From Theocolax elegans (lineage: Eukaryota; Arthropoda; Insecta; Hymenoptera; Cerocephalidae), in NCBI GenBank assembly GCA_026168455.1, contig CM047426.1, positions 38,255,175 to 38,319,174 on the forward strand: a stretch of 64,000 nucleotides of DNA, given 5' to 3'. This document shows, in pieces, positions 23,276 to 35,467 of this stretch. The notes under the pieces are model-generated. The model ran no database searches and was not told the DNA's origin. It saw only the letters and a program-made list of their open reading frames with translations. Each line of letters opens with the position of its first letter. Positions within the stretch are counted from its first letter, which is position 1. The translations under genes and the position numbers were made by a program.

Positions 23276-23823
23276 ATATATCTATATATATATATATATA
23301 TGTCTCTATAATATATAAATATTTCGCCGCCGCCGCCGCCGCCGCCGCCGTGTCTAAGAATTCAGAATTCAACATATATATATATATGTTTTATATATAT
23401 ATGTCATATATATATATATATATATATGTTATATATATGTCATATATATATGTTATATATATATGTCATATATATATGTTATATATATATATGTTATATA
23501 TATGTCATATATATGTTATATATATATGTTATATATATGTCAAATATATGTTATATACATGTCATATATATATATGTTATATCTCTCTATAATATATAAA
23601 TATTTCGCCGCCGCCGCCGCCTCCGCCGTGTCTAAGAATTCAGAATTCAACATATATATATATGTTTTATATATATATGTCATATATATGTTACATATAT
23701 GTTATATATGTTATATATATATGTCATATATATATGTTATATATATATATATATGTTATATATATATGTTATATATATGTCATGTATATGATATATATAT
23801 GTCATATATATGTCATATATATG

Positions 23824-23855
<32 letters not shown>

Positions 23856-23905
23856 CTTGCGTGTGCGTGTGCGTGTGCATGATATATATATGTCATATAT
23901 ATGTC

Positions 23906-23970
<65 letters not shown>

Positions 23971-24030
23971 TGCGTGAGCGTGTGCGTGTGCGTGTGCGTG
24001 CGTGAATGTGTGTGTGAGTGTGTGATGTGT
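23276..24030. repeat. Large compound microsatellite with duplicated (GCC)n block
   Basis: Two near-copies (23270-23400 and 23585-23680) read TCTATAATATATAAATATTTC, then (GCC)n, GTGTCTAAGAATTCAGAATTC and (TA)n. Between and after them are ATATGTCATAT/ATATGTTATAT runs, ending in long (GT)n at 23821-23860 and 23912-23970. The long frames here are low-complexity artefacts. Confidence 0.9.
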
Positions 24031-24215
24031 GAACATACACTTTTCCAAATATCCATATGTGATATATACAATGGGTTAAAAATTAAATACATTAATTATT
24101 GCATTTTTAAGATAATTCATAACTTTTTACAGAACTGAAGGCCATCAAAATGCTACAGACTGTTTGAAAGTGTGTGTGTGTGTATGTGTGTGCGTGTGTG
24201 TGTGTACGTGTTATT

Positions 24216-25128
24216 TGTTTTTTCAAGAATAGATAATATATGTATTTTTTCCGTGCGCAAAAAAAAGTTGTGAATACAACTTGAAAGAATGTGTATTAGT
24301 TTACTTATTCCTGATAAAACTCATAAAATAAAAACGGACCTAAAATTTAATGTAATGTTTTTAAAAATATGCACAATTTTACGAAGATAAAATAAATATT
24401 AATCAAGTATAACATACACTTTTTCAAATATCTATATGTGAAATATACAATAAATTAAAAATTAATACATTAATTATTGCATTTTTAAGATAATTCTATT
24501 ATAAACAGTAATGGCAAAAGAAAATTCAAATTTTAACAGAGGCAATATAAAATACGAATTACATTTCAAAAATTTTTCGAAAATTATTATTTTAGTAGTA
24601 TTTAATGTAAATAGTATTCAAATCAAAATTTAAAAATTGTCTGGATATATAAATAAGTAGATTATGTATATTTATATAAAACAATATTTTATATAAACAA
24701 GTATGTATTTATTAGAAACAAAAGGTTATTTAAGGAATGCCTTTGTTTATAATAATTAAAATGAATATATGGGCTCTGTAACTAAAGGGAAAAATAAATT
24801 GGATATAATTATGGATTAAAACGCAAATTTTGAAAGAGGGTGCAAATTACGAATTACGGGAGAAATGGAAGAAACAGGTTTTTATTTCTATACCGTTAAA
24901 ATATTATAAATAATTCTTTAAAGCTAATACAAAAATTAATTTAATTAAGAAGAAGTTTTATTACTCTTAAAGTACAAAATATTAATGACATATAGAACTC
25001 TTGGCGATGACTTAAATATAAAGTTCTATTAAATCCGTTTCAAATAATCTAAAATTTTAATAGGTTTTTACTAAATACTACAATTAAGTATATGCACTTT
25101 ACTATTTTTGGTAAGTTAATTGTTCATT
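24216..25128. repeat. A+T-rich dispersed repeat, family C, copy 1
   Basis: Matches 26685-27705 in the same orientation: TTTTTTCAAGAATA, CCGTGCGCAAAAAAAAGTTG, GAAAGAGGGTGCAAATTACG, TTACTATTTTTGGTAAGTTAA. Inverted, truncated relatives are at 28735-29243, 5280-5560 and 7362-7660. No ORF or terminal repeat, so its class is unknown. Confidence 0.7.
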
Positions 25129-25139
25129 ACCATATATAT

Positions 25140-26600
25140 GGGCTATTTCACATCAGTGGTACGATGAAAATTTGAAATCACTCCAAATTTTGTGAACAGA
25201 CTGGAAATATCTTCCAGAAGATAGAAAAAAAATTTGAGGTGTTAAAAAATAATTTGCCTAAGAGTTATTCCACCATGAAAAATGGAAATTTTTCAATTTT
25301 TTAGAAAAATTATTATTTTCAAAGCTATTTATCTCAAAATCTATTGATTTTTTTAAAAATTCATTATAAACAACTTTTGTTCAAAATAATCTTTAGAACT
25401 TATCTACTCGGGTTACAATTCCTAATTTTAAAATCTCGAAGAGATAGAACGCCCGGAAATATTGAATATCAAAAAAAGGCGACCACGCCACAATCGATTT
25501 TGATCTAACACCGCTCAAAAAATCACATTTTTTGAACACACAAACACCAAATTTTTTTAAAAATTTAAATGGGAAATACCATGTTAATTTTTGTGAATTT
25601 TTTGTTTTTCTTTAAATTATCATAACTTTTTACAGAATTGAAGGCCATAAAAAGCTACAGACTATTTGAAAGGTATTGCTGCAAGCTTTCTTTTAGACTT
25701 TTGGATAAAAAAATCAATTGCGGCGAACTTACACTTTTTAAAGTTGAATATTGACATGTGGTTTATGTAACATTGACCTTAAGATTAGAAATTCTAACCC
25801 AGAAGGATAAATTCTACACATAATTAGCAACGAATGTTTGTATAGTAAAAGTTGATAGATTTTGAGTTAAATAGCGATAAACCCAGCTGGTGTTGAAAAA
25901 AACTGGATAAAGTTCACTTTTTGAGGTTATAATAACTTTTGAGCTAATAAATTCCAGTACCTAAAAATTTTTTTCTGTATTCTGCAAAAAAATTGGCAAA
26001 GTGTACTCAAAATTTGGTGCATTTTAAAATTTTGATCGGACCACTTCACGTGGAATACGCCATATATATTATATATATATATTACACCTTTGGTGTAAGT
26101 TATGTCCTAAAATACGTGAAAATTAGTGATTTTATGAGGTTTATGAGGCATAACTTACAACAGCGGTTTTGGCCAATAAGCTAATCAAAGCCATTCGAAA
26201 GCTCGCGAAAAATGTGAACTTTCGAGAGGTGTTAGATTAAAATCGATTATGGTGTGGTAGCCTTTTTGTTGATATTCAATATGTCCGGGTGTTCTATCTC
26301 TTCGAGATTTTAAAATTAAGAAATGTAACCAGGGTAGATAAGTTCTAAAGATTAATTTAAACAAAAGTTGTTTGTAATGTTTTTTCAAAAAAATCAACTG
26401 ATTTTGAGATAAATGGCTTTAAAAATAGAAATTTTTCTAAAAAATTGAAAAATTTCCACTATTCATGGTCGAATAACTCTTAAGCAAATTATTTTTAACA
26501 CTTAAATTTTTTTTCTATTTTCTGGAAGATATTTCCAATCTGTTCACAAAATTTGGAGTGATTTAAAATTTTCATAATACCACTTGACGTGAAGTAGCCC
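25140..26600. mobile_element. Family B composite
   Basis: Left arm 25140-25540 (GGGCTATTTCACATCAGTGG). A diverged segment with its own end-like sequence at 26030-26065 (GGACCACTTCACGTGGAATA) follows. The right part 26090-26600 starts with the centre of the palindrome (GGTGTAAGTTATGTCC) and ends ACTTGACGTGAAGTAGCCC before another (TA)n. It looks like two family members merged. Confidence 0.6.
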
Positions 26601-26684
26601 ATATATATGTATATATATGTATGTATGTATGTGGGTGTGCGTGCGTGCGGCGGAATATTTATATAATATATATATATTTTAAAA
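26601..26684. repeat. (TA)n/(GTAT)n with CGTGCGTGCGGCGG block
   Basis: Short tandem repeats joining family B to family C; the GCGGCGGAATATTTATATA motif recurs near 2890 and 23320. Confidence 0.7.
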
Positions 26685-27705
26685 TTGTTTTTTCAAGAAT
26701 ACATAATTTATGTATTTATTCCGTGCGCAAAAAAAAAGTTGTGAACATAACTTTAAAGAATGTGTATTTGTTTACTCATTCTTGATAAAACTCATAAAAT
26801 TTTTAAACGTATACTCAATAATAATAACGGATCTAAAATTCAATATAATGCTTTAAATACAGATGCAAAATTGTTTGAAGATGAAATAAATATTAATCAA
26901 GTATAACATACACTTTTTCAAATATCCAAATGATATATACAATGGGTTAAAAATTAAATATATTAATTATTGCATTTTTAAGATAATTCTATTATAAACA
27001 ATGAAATATATTAATTATTGCATTTTTAAGATAATTCTATTATAAACCGCATAGGCAAAAGAAAATTCAAATTTTAACCGTGGCAATATAAAATACGAAT
27101 TACATTTGAATAGATTTTCAAAAACTATTAATTTAGGAGCATTTAATTTAAATATTTTTTAAATTAATATTTCAAAATTATCTGGATAGTATATAAGTGT
27201 GTAGATAATTTATATTTATATAACACAATATTTTAAATAAACAAGTATGTATTTATTAGAAACAGAAGGATATTTAAGAAATGAATTTGTTTATAATAAT
27301 CAAAATAAATATTTGGGCTCTGCATAGTAAAAATAAATTGGATATAATTATGGATTAAAACGCAAATTTTGAAAGAGGGTGCAAATTACGAATCACGGGA
27401 GAAATGGAAGAAACAGGTTTTTATTTATATAGCGCTAAAATTTTATAAATAATTCTTTAAAACTAATACAAAAATTAATTTAATTAAGAAGAAAGTTTTA
27501 TTACTCTAAAAGTACAAAATATTAATGACATAGAACTTTTGGCGATGATCGTTCGTCATTAAATAAATTAATTTTAGGAGGTGAAGTTCTATTTATAACC
27601 GTTTAAAATAATCCAAAATTTTAATAAGTTGTTAACTAAAATACTACAATTTAGTAAGTATATGTACTTTACTATTTTTGGTAAGTTAATTTTTCATTAA
27701 CATTT
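26685..27705. repeat. A+T-rich dispersed repeat, family C, copy 2
   Basis: Direct relative of 24216-25128 with small indels, including a duplicated 50-bp segment at about 26950-27050 (TTAATTATTGCATTTTTAAG twice). Confidence 0.7.
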
Positions 27706-28006
27706 ATAATTATTAAAATATAAATTTAAGCTTTATAAGAATTCATATAGTTTAAAATTTACAGTTAACATTTAATATGTCTCTATTTTTTTTATTATTT
27801 TTATTCTGATTTCATTACACTAAATTTTGGTAAACTTTTATTTATAAATTATAATAACTATAGAAATACTTCCAAGGTGTTGTGTGAATCTGTTTAATTT
27901 TTAAGGTGTCCATGGTAGTGAAAAAATCATACAATTTAAAACATTATTTTAAATAAATTAATTACGAAAAACCTTTTTCGAAATTAAAAATAGGCGACGC
28001 CCCCCT

Positions 28007-28095
<89 letters not shown>

Positions 28096-28488
28096 TACTC
28101 TCTATGCGCGCAAGATGAGTGACCTGATGGTTCTATTTAATACTCCTTCTCAGATTTTGTGTATCGTCGTGTTCACACCTTTTCCTAAATTTTTTATCAG
28201 CGCTAAGTATTGGGAAGAAAACTAACTGCGGCTTTTACTTTTTAATAAAGTTCCCGAGGCAATCGGTTTTGTCCGCTATAAAGTTATTGCAAAAATCAAC
28301 TGCAAGAGTGAGGTTAGGTGTAGCGGTAACTGGAGCGTGGCGAAAAAACGGAAAAATTTCTGCGCACCTCCGCAGTTTCAGCACCGCTACTGGAAACAAG
28401 AAGAAACTGGGTTTGTTCCTCCCGCTTCTCTATCCTCCTCCGGTCGGACTATGCAACTTCCCTCGGCTGCCTCTACGCTTCGTTCATT
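27706..28488. other. Intergenic DNA with (TA)n and (TC)n, then LINE leader
   Basis: A+T-rich to 28008, then (TA)n at 28009-28040 and (TC)n at 28041-28100. 28110-28488 is GC-richer and leads into a LINE ORF1 start, so it is probably that copy's 5' leader. The 83-aa frame at 28269-28520 has no feature I recognise. Confidence 0.4.
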
Positions 28489-28725
28489 ATGGTGACGGCG
28501 AGAATTTGCTATGTATGTAATGTTTGCATCACCAGGAAAGATTGCTCAGAGATATGTCGAGAGTGCAATAATATTATGCACACGAACTGCGTAATGAATA
28601 TGCCGGGTTAGAGTCTGCGCAAGTGCTGTCACATGTATAACGCGAATCTTACTGCCGCGAGTATTGGTGAGGTTCTGAACCGTGTAAGGGCAGCGCCTCC
28701 TGGGTCGGCACGTTTTTTTTATTTT
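28489..28725 (+). pseudogene. PHD-finger LINE copy 3, ORF1 N-terminal fragment
   Basis: ATG at 28489, then ICYVCNVCITRKD and EICRECNNIMHTNC, the same zinc-finger-like cluster as in copies 1 and 2. A TAG interrupts at about 28606, where the relatives have Ser, and the frame then continues with LRKCCHMYNANLT. It ends at a T-rich junction with family C sequence. It is the only plus-strand copy of this LINE family here and lacks everything after the finger. Confidence 0.65.
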
Positions 28726-28734
28726 TTCTTTATT

Positions 28735-29243
28735 TGCACCCTCTTTCAAAATTTGCGTTTTAATGCATAATTATATCCAATTTATTTTTCCTTTTAGTTA
28801 CAGAGTCCATATATTTATTTTGATGATTATAAACTAATTCATTCCCTAACTAACATTCTGTTTCTAACAAATACATATTTGTTTATTTAAAATATTGTTT
28901 TATATAAATATGCATAATCTACTCACTTACATATCCATACAATTTTGAAATTTTAATTAAAAATATTTAAATTAAATGCTCCTAAATTAATAATTTTTAA
29001 AAAACTTTTCAAATGTAATTCGTATTTTATATTGCCACTGTTAAAATTTGAATTTTCTTTTGCCTTTACTGTTTATAATAGAATTATCTTGCAAAAAATT
29101 CAAAAATGCAATAATTAATGTATTTAATTTTTAACCCATTGTATATATCACATATGGATATTTGTAAAAGTGTATGTTATGCTTGATTAATATTTATTTT
29201 ATCTTCGAAAAATTTTGCATCTGTATTTAAAGCATTACATTGA
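28735..29243 (-). repeat. A+T-rich dispersed repeat, family C, copy 3 (inverted, truncated)
   Basis: Reverse complement of about 24338-24845: GCACCCTCTTTCAAAATTTGCG at the left, ATTACATTGAATTTTAGGTCCG at the right. It lies exactly between the LINE copy 3 fragment and the R1-clade fragment. Confidence 0.7.
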
Positions 29244-29795
29244 ATTTTAGGTCCGACGTGGCGATAATCGTCGTCGGTATGAGTATCAAAGAGGTGCAAT
29301 ACCTTGGAGATATCTCTATTGAGATAGTTGCGGGATGGTTGAGCAACCATGGGCTGCGTCTGGCGGCTGAAAAAACAGAGACGGTGCTTATATCTCGAAC
29401 GAAGTAAAGGAGGTACGCCACCTTTACCGTAAACGGTAGGTCTGTAAGATCGGTGGACACTATGAGGTACCTAGGTGTCACCTTGGATGCGCGGCTATCG
29501 TTCAAGGTACATCTCTTGAATGCAGGGACGAAAGCGGCAAGATTAGCTGGAGGGCCGAAGCAATCTCGCCGGGCCCTTTTAGCGACAGTTGTAAGCTCTG
29601 TAATCTGGTATCGAGCTCCGATTTGGGCACGTCCGATAAGTAACAACAAAACCTATGGTGCGGTTTGCCGACAAGCCTGCAGAATAGCCGCTTTGAGGGA
29701 AGCTCATGCATACAGAACAGTGTCCGATATCGCCCTCTCGGTGATCGCCGGAATCCCGTCCATCGATCTCTTAATGGGATGTGTGCCTCACAACG
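29244..29795 (+). pseudogene. R1-clade LINE ORF2 fragment A (RT end and thumb)
   Basis: Opens abruptly inside the RT catalytic block (DVAIIVVG, normally preceded by FAD). It continues LSNHGLRLAAEKTETVLISR, a stop, TFTVNGRSVRS, MRYLGVTLDARLSF and PKQSRRALLATVVSSVIWY to AYRTVSDIALSVIAGIPSID. These are the post-catalytic RT and thumb motifs of R1-clade elements. Fragment B repeats the same protein region, so these are two separate copies joined head to tail, not one reading frame. Stops and frameshifts make it defective. Confidence 0.75.
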
Positions 29796-31310
29796 CGAAG
29801 GCCAAGGTGAAAATGGCGGCAGAAATCGGTGGCCAATTAAGACTAGGAATTCTAGGCGCAAGTGTGCTATAATCGCACTGGATATCAGCTATGCCTTCAA
29901 CTCGGCTCGGTGGGACAACATTATGTTGTTCTTGGAACAATTAAAGGTGCCGCTCTATCTACGCAAAGTCATCTCGATCCTCCTCTATGAAACCGAGGAT
30001 GGCGCGCACTCCTATAACATCAACGGAGGCGTGCCGCAGGGTTCGGTCTTGGGACCTCTTCTTTGGAACGTCATTTACGACGGACTGCTTAGGCAGCAGC
30101 TTCCAGAGGGAGTGTCGATGGAAGCTTTTGCGGACAATGTGGCGTTGGTCGTCATCGCAAGGTGCATCGATTAGATAGAAAATCTCGGACATGTCTCTAT
30201 CGCGGTAGTGGTTGCATGGTTGAGCACCCATGGGCTGTGTCTGGCGGCCAAAAAGACCGAGGCGGTACTTATCTTCAGAACGAAGGAAAGACGCCACCTT
30301 TACTGTAAATGGTAAATGTGTAAGACCGGCGGACACGGTGAATTACCTAGGAGTCATCTTGTATGCACGGCTAACATTTAAGGAACACCTACAGAGTGTA
30401 GGGTCGAAAACCGCAGGAGTGGCCAGAGCTTTGTCGGACATAATGCCCAATATCGGAGGGCCAAAGCAGCCACGTCGAGCCCTCTTAGAGACAGTGGTAA
30501 GCTCGGTAATTTTATATGGAATTTTATAGCCCCAAATCGGGGCGGATGCCCTAAGAAGTAATCTAAGCTACGGTGCATCCTATCGGCGAGCCTGCAGAAT
30601 AGCCGCACTAAGTGTGGCTCATGCTTATAGAACCATGTCGGATATAGCTCTCTCGGTGATCGCGGGAATTTCTCCCATCGATCTTTTGGCGATAGAGAGG
30701 GCTGATACGTACAGAAAAGGTCGGTGTACCTTAGAAAACAGCAGCGAAGCAGCACGTGGTAGAAGCAGTCGGTGGTTAAACAGGACCATCGAAGTGTGGC
30801 AGCAGAGATGGGATTCGGCAAGCAAAGGTCGCTGGACCCACCGCGTCATCCCAGATGTCGCAAAGTGGACGAGTAGGAAACACGGATTCGTCTACTTCCA
30901 CCTGACCCAGGTGCTTACCGAGCATGGGTGTCTTCGCAGTAACCTGCACCGCATCCGTATATACGGGGGTGCGGAGTGCCCGACCTGCCCTGGTGTTGAC
31001 GAAGACGTAGAGCACGTCTTGTCCTGGTGTCCTCGATTGGCGGAAGAAAGGGGTGATTTCCAAACGTTTTGGAAGGGGCCTTTGACACTAGAGGGTATCG
31101 GGATCTGCCTTCTCGGTTCGCAAGAAGGTTGCGATGCCGTAGTGACCTTTGCAGCATCCATTGTGGGAAGGTTGAACCATATCAGAAAAAAAGAAGAGCG
31201 TACTAGGGGCGACATTAGTAGCCGCCTCACATGCACGAAACAGTGATATGATTGCCGATTACGAAGGGCAAAACGTGGCACGACTGCCCCTCTCGAATTA
31301 ATGCTACACG
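29796..31310 (+). pseudogene. R1-clade LINE ORF2 fragment B (RT to C-terminal zinc motif)
   Basis: RT block A (IIALDISYAFNSARWDNI, about 29873-29925), block B (GGVPQGSVLGPLLWNVIYDG, about 30024-30083) and block C as FADNVALVV: the second catalytic Asp is Asn at 30136-30138. Several frames follow: LGVILYARLTFKEHLQ, PKQPRRALLETVVSSVILYG, AYRTMSDIALSVIAGISPID. The C-terminal domain carries the R1-type CPTCPGVDEDVEHVLSWCPR motif near 30977-31036. A stop at about 31244 is followed by a GC-rich 3' region. The palm mutation and frameshifts mean it is inactive. Confidence 0.8.
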
Positions 31311-31389
31311 GCGGTTTCCGAGGGGGGAAAGATCAGTCGACAGGCGGAGCCCTGCATAGACCAAAGGCAGGGTGGTTTTCTAGGGTGGT
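31311..31389 (+). other. R1-clade LINE 3' untranslated tail
   Basis: GC-rich sequence with two GGGTGGTTTT repeats directly before the satellite. Assigned by position. Confidence 0.35.
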
Positions 31390-34175
31390 TTTTTTGGAAA
31401 TTTATATATTGTAAACACTGGCGAGGTCTGGCCGAATTGAAAATTTTTGTACGTATAGGCTAACTAATTAATAGTATAGTTTATATGGATTGCTTGTGGC
31501 ACATGGAGGTTATTACAGTAAGAATATTGTTTTTCGAAGACGATATACATAATAAAATCGGAAAATCGTTGGAAATCTACATATTGTAAAGCCTGGCCGG
31601 GCCAGGCCAATTTGAAATTTGTATACTTATACTAACCAAATTGCTATGGTTTCATTGTGACACAGCGATATTATGACACAACATTAAATTTTTCGTAGAC
31701 AATATACATCATAAGGTCGGAAAACCATTGGAAACTTACATATTGTGAAGCCTGATGGGGTCAGGCCGACTTGAATATTTGTACACTTCTAGGTCAACTA
31801 ATTACTAGTCAAGTACATATGGTTTAATTATGGCCCAGGGACATTATGACAGTAACAGTATATTTTTTTGTAGGAGATATACAGCAAGATGTCAGAAGTT
31901 GTTGGAAACTTAAATATTGTAAAGCCTGGCTGGGTCAGGCCGACTTGAAGTTTTTTGCACTTATAGGTCAACTAATAACTACTCGAGTTTGTATGGTTTA
32001 ATTGATAATTAAGTTTCTGTGGTTTACGTGAGGCACAGAGACATTATCACATTAAAATTAATTTCTTTCGTAGACGATATACATCATGATATGGGAAAAT
32101 CGTTGGAAATTTTCATATTGTAAAGCATGGCGGAGTCAGGTCGAATTGAAAATTTTTATACTTATAGGTCAACTAATTACTAATTAAGTTTCTATGGTTT
32201 CATTGTGGCAGAAGGATATTGTGACAGTAATATTAAATTTTGTCGTAGACGATGTACAACAAAGTGTCGTAAATACCTTGGAAATTTAAGTATTGTAAAG
32301 TCTGGCGGGGTTAGGCCGACTTGAAAATTTGTGTACTTGCAGGTGAAGTAATTACTAATCAAGTTGGTATGGTTTGACTGCGACACAGGGACATTATCAG
32401 AGTAAGAATATTTTTTTTCGAAGACGATATACATCATGATATGGGAAAATCGTTGGAAATTTACATATTATAAAGCCTGGCGGGGTTTGGCCGACTTGAA
32501 TATTTGTACACTTATAGGTCAACTAATTACTAATTAAGTTTCTCTGGTTTGCTCAAGGCACAGAGACATTATCACATTAAAATTAATTTCTTTCGTAGAC
32601 GATATACATCATGATATGGGAAAATCGTTGGAAATTTTCATATTGTAAAGCATGGCGGAGTCAGGTCGAATTGAAAATTTTTATACTTATAGGTCAACTA
32701 ATTACTAATTAAGTTTCTATGGTTTCATTGTGGCAGAAGGATATTGTGACAGTAATATTAAATTTTGTCGTAGACGTTTGTGTACTTGCAGGTGAAGTAT
32801 TACTAATCAAGTTGGTATGGTTTGACTGCGACACAGGGACATTATCAGAGTAAGAATATTTTTTTTCGAAGACGATATACATCATGATATGGGAAAATCG
32901 TTGGAAATTTACATATTATAAAGCCTGGCGGGGTTTGGCCGACTTGAATATTTGTACACTTATAGGTCAACTAATTACTAATTAAGTTTCTCTGGTTTGC
33001 TCAAGGCACAGGGACATTATCACATTAATATTAATTTCTTTCGTAGACGATATACATCATGATATGGGAAAATCGTTGGAAATTTTCATATTGTAAAGCA
33101 TGGCGGAGTCAGGTCGAATTGAAAATTTTTATACTTATAGGTCAACTAATTACTAATTAAGTTTCTATGGTTTCATTGTGGCAGAAGGATATTGTGACAG
33201 TAATATTAAATTTTGTCGTAGACGATGTACAACAAAGTGTCGTAAATACCTTGGAAATTTAAGTATTGTAAAGTCTGGCGGGGTTAGGCCGACTTGAAAA
33301 TTTGTGTACTTGCAGGTGAAGTAATTACTAATCAAGTTGGTATGGTTTGACTGCGACACAGGGACATTATCAGAGTAAGAATATTTTTTTTCGAAGACGA
33401 TATACATCATGATATGGGAAAATAGTTGGAAATTTACATATTATAAAGCCTGGCGGGGTTTGGCCGACTTGAATATTTGTACACTTATAGGTCAACTAAT
33501 TACTAATTAAGTTTCTCTGGTTTGCTCAAGGCACAGGGACATTATCACATTAATATTAATTTGTTTAATAGACGATATACAGCGAAATGTCAGAAATTGA
33601 TGGAAACTTAAATATTGTAAAGCCTGGCGGGGTCAGGTCGTCTCGAAAATTTATGTACTTATAGATCAACTAATTACTAGTCAAGTTTATATGGTTTAAT
33701 TATGGCACAGGAATTCCAGAAATCGTTGGAAACTTATATATTGTAAAGTCTGGCGGGCCAGGCCGACTTGAAGATTTTTGCACTTATAGGTCAACTAATT
33801 GCTAGTCGAGTTTATATGGTTTAATTTTAATTAAGTTTCTGTGGTTTGCTTGAGGCAAAGAGACATTATCACATTTAGATTACTTTCTTTCGTAGACTAT
33901 ATACAGCAAAGTGTCGGAAAAACCTTGGAAATTTAAATATTTTAAAGCATGGCGGGGTAAGGGCGACTTGAAAATTTATGTACTTGTAGGTGAACCGATT
34001 ACTAATCAAGTTTATACAGTTTATTTGCGATACAGGGACATTATCACAGTAAGAATATTTTTTTCGTAGGAGATATACAGCAAAATGTCGGAAATTGTTG
34101 GAAAATTACATATTGTAAATCCTGGCAGGATCAGGCCAACTTGTAAATTTTTGTACTTGTAGGTCAACTAATTAC
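31390..34175. repeat. ~174-bp satellite array (about 16 units)
   Basis: Each unit has ATTGTAAAGCCTGGCGGGGT, CAGGCCGACTTGAAAATTT, TTATAGGTCAACTAATTACT, GGCACAGGGACATTATCACA and TCGTAGACGATATACA. Marker spacing is about 170-180 bp, with a few truncated units (near 32775 and 33720). A higher-order repeat of several units recurs about 973 bp apart (32192-32437 equals 33165-33410). The array begins straight after the R1-clade tail and ends at the tyrosine recombinase gene. Confidence 0.9.
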
Positions 34176-34188
34176 TAATCAATTCTTT

Positions 34189-35467
34189 ATGAAATGGAAA
34201 ACTGAGAATTCAGCATCATTTGAAGAAAAAATTTTTCTCGTATATTTTGAAGAACTATCTAAAACGTTCAAACCACCAACGCTGTGGAGCATTTGGTCAA
34301 AACTAAAAGCAACATTAAGTGTAAAGGAAGCAATCGATCTCGACAAATATGCGATGTTAAAATCTTCTTTAAAAAATAAATCTAAAGGATGCAAACCGAA
34401 AAAATCTAAAATTCTAACCTTATCTCAAATAAAAAAATTCCTTGAACTGGCAGATGACAACCTGTATTTAGCTTTGAAGGTATGCATTTATTATTTTTCA
34501 TTCATGTATAACTTATCAAAATATTTATTAAGTTTTTAAAAATATATATATATAATTTCAGGCTATTCTTCTTTTTGGCTTTTTTGGAGCACTTAGATGT
34601 CAAGAAATTATTAATTTAAGAACTACCGATATTGAGGATACAAATAATCAGTTTATTATTACAGTTAATGAAACAAAAACTTATACTTCTCGCAACTTTA
34701 TAATTTCAAAAGAATATTATCATATAATTAAAAAGTATATGTTGTTAAGGCCGGCTGGTATGCAAGATGACAGATTTTTTGTGAATTATAATAAAGTGAA
34801 ATGTTTACGGCAGTTCATTGGTAAAAATAAAATCAGTGAAATACCTAGTATCATTGCCACATTTCTACAGTTGCCAGAACCAGAAAAATATACCGGTCAT
34901 TGCTATAGACGAAGTTCGGCAACTACTTTATCAAATGCTGGTGCGGACTTAATCAAAATAAAAAACCATGGAGGTTGGAAATCCGACAACATAGCTCAAG
35001 GTTACATAGACTTCTCCACAGCAAACAGAAGGCAGATTTTTTATATGATTGCAAATTCAGAAATTGTGCCAAAGAATCACTTTTTAAATCATCCACCTAT
35101 TAACATTCTCTGCAGTACCTCAACCGAGTCAACAAATGCATTGACTGCAACATCTAAAGAGAGAGTTGCAAATGATTTTCAAAAACCTTCGTCTTCCAAA
35201 GAAACTATCACAGATAGTGTTGACCTAAATAAAGAAAATGAAGTTCCATTAAATAGAACTAATTTGAGCGAAATAGGATCTGGCCAGAAAATGAACACTA
35301 ATATCATCGATGGCCTAGGTGACCATCGCGTGAAGAAACTTAAATTAAATTTAGATGAAAAGAATGAAAATTGTGAAAATGTGTTACCATTATTTAACAA
35401 TTGTCAAATCAAAAAAATTAATATTGTTAATAATTATTGTTCATGTAAAAAGAATAACTGTAAATGA
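34189..35467 (+). CDS. Crypton-type tyrosine recombinase, two exons
   Basis: Exon 1 34189-34479 ends AAG|GTATGC. Exon 2 34562-35467 begins after TATAATTTCAG. The phases agree (97 codons, then 301 plus stop), giving about 398 aa. Exon 1 is a helical core-binding domain. Exon 2 starts the catalytic domain: Arg in FGALRCQE (residue ~109), Lys in NETKTY (~136), GHCYRR giving H-x2-R (~210, ~213), NHGGW (~236) and Tyr in GYID (~245). All residues of the tyrosine-recombinase active site are present. A Ser/Asn-rich tail ends CSCKKNNCK. The fold cuts and rejoins DNA through a 3'-phosphotyrosine; insect proteins of this type belong to Crypton transposons or genes derived from them. More 5' exons may be missing, because satellite DNA abuts the first ATG. 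No stop or frameshift, so it may be functional. Confidence 0.75.

Noticed and set aside
23350..24138. Several 75-158-aa frames rich in Ile/Tyr or Val/Cys
   Set aside because: They are translations of (TA)n and (GT)n microsatellites with no real coding content.
31390..34175. CRISPR-like array
   Set aside because: Whole 174-bp units repeat with no unique spacers, in a eukaryotic transposon-rich context; it is a satellite.
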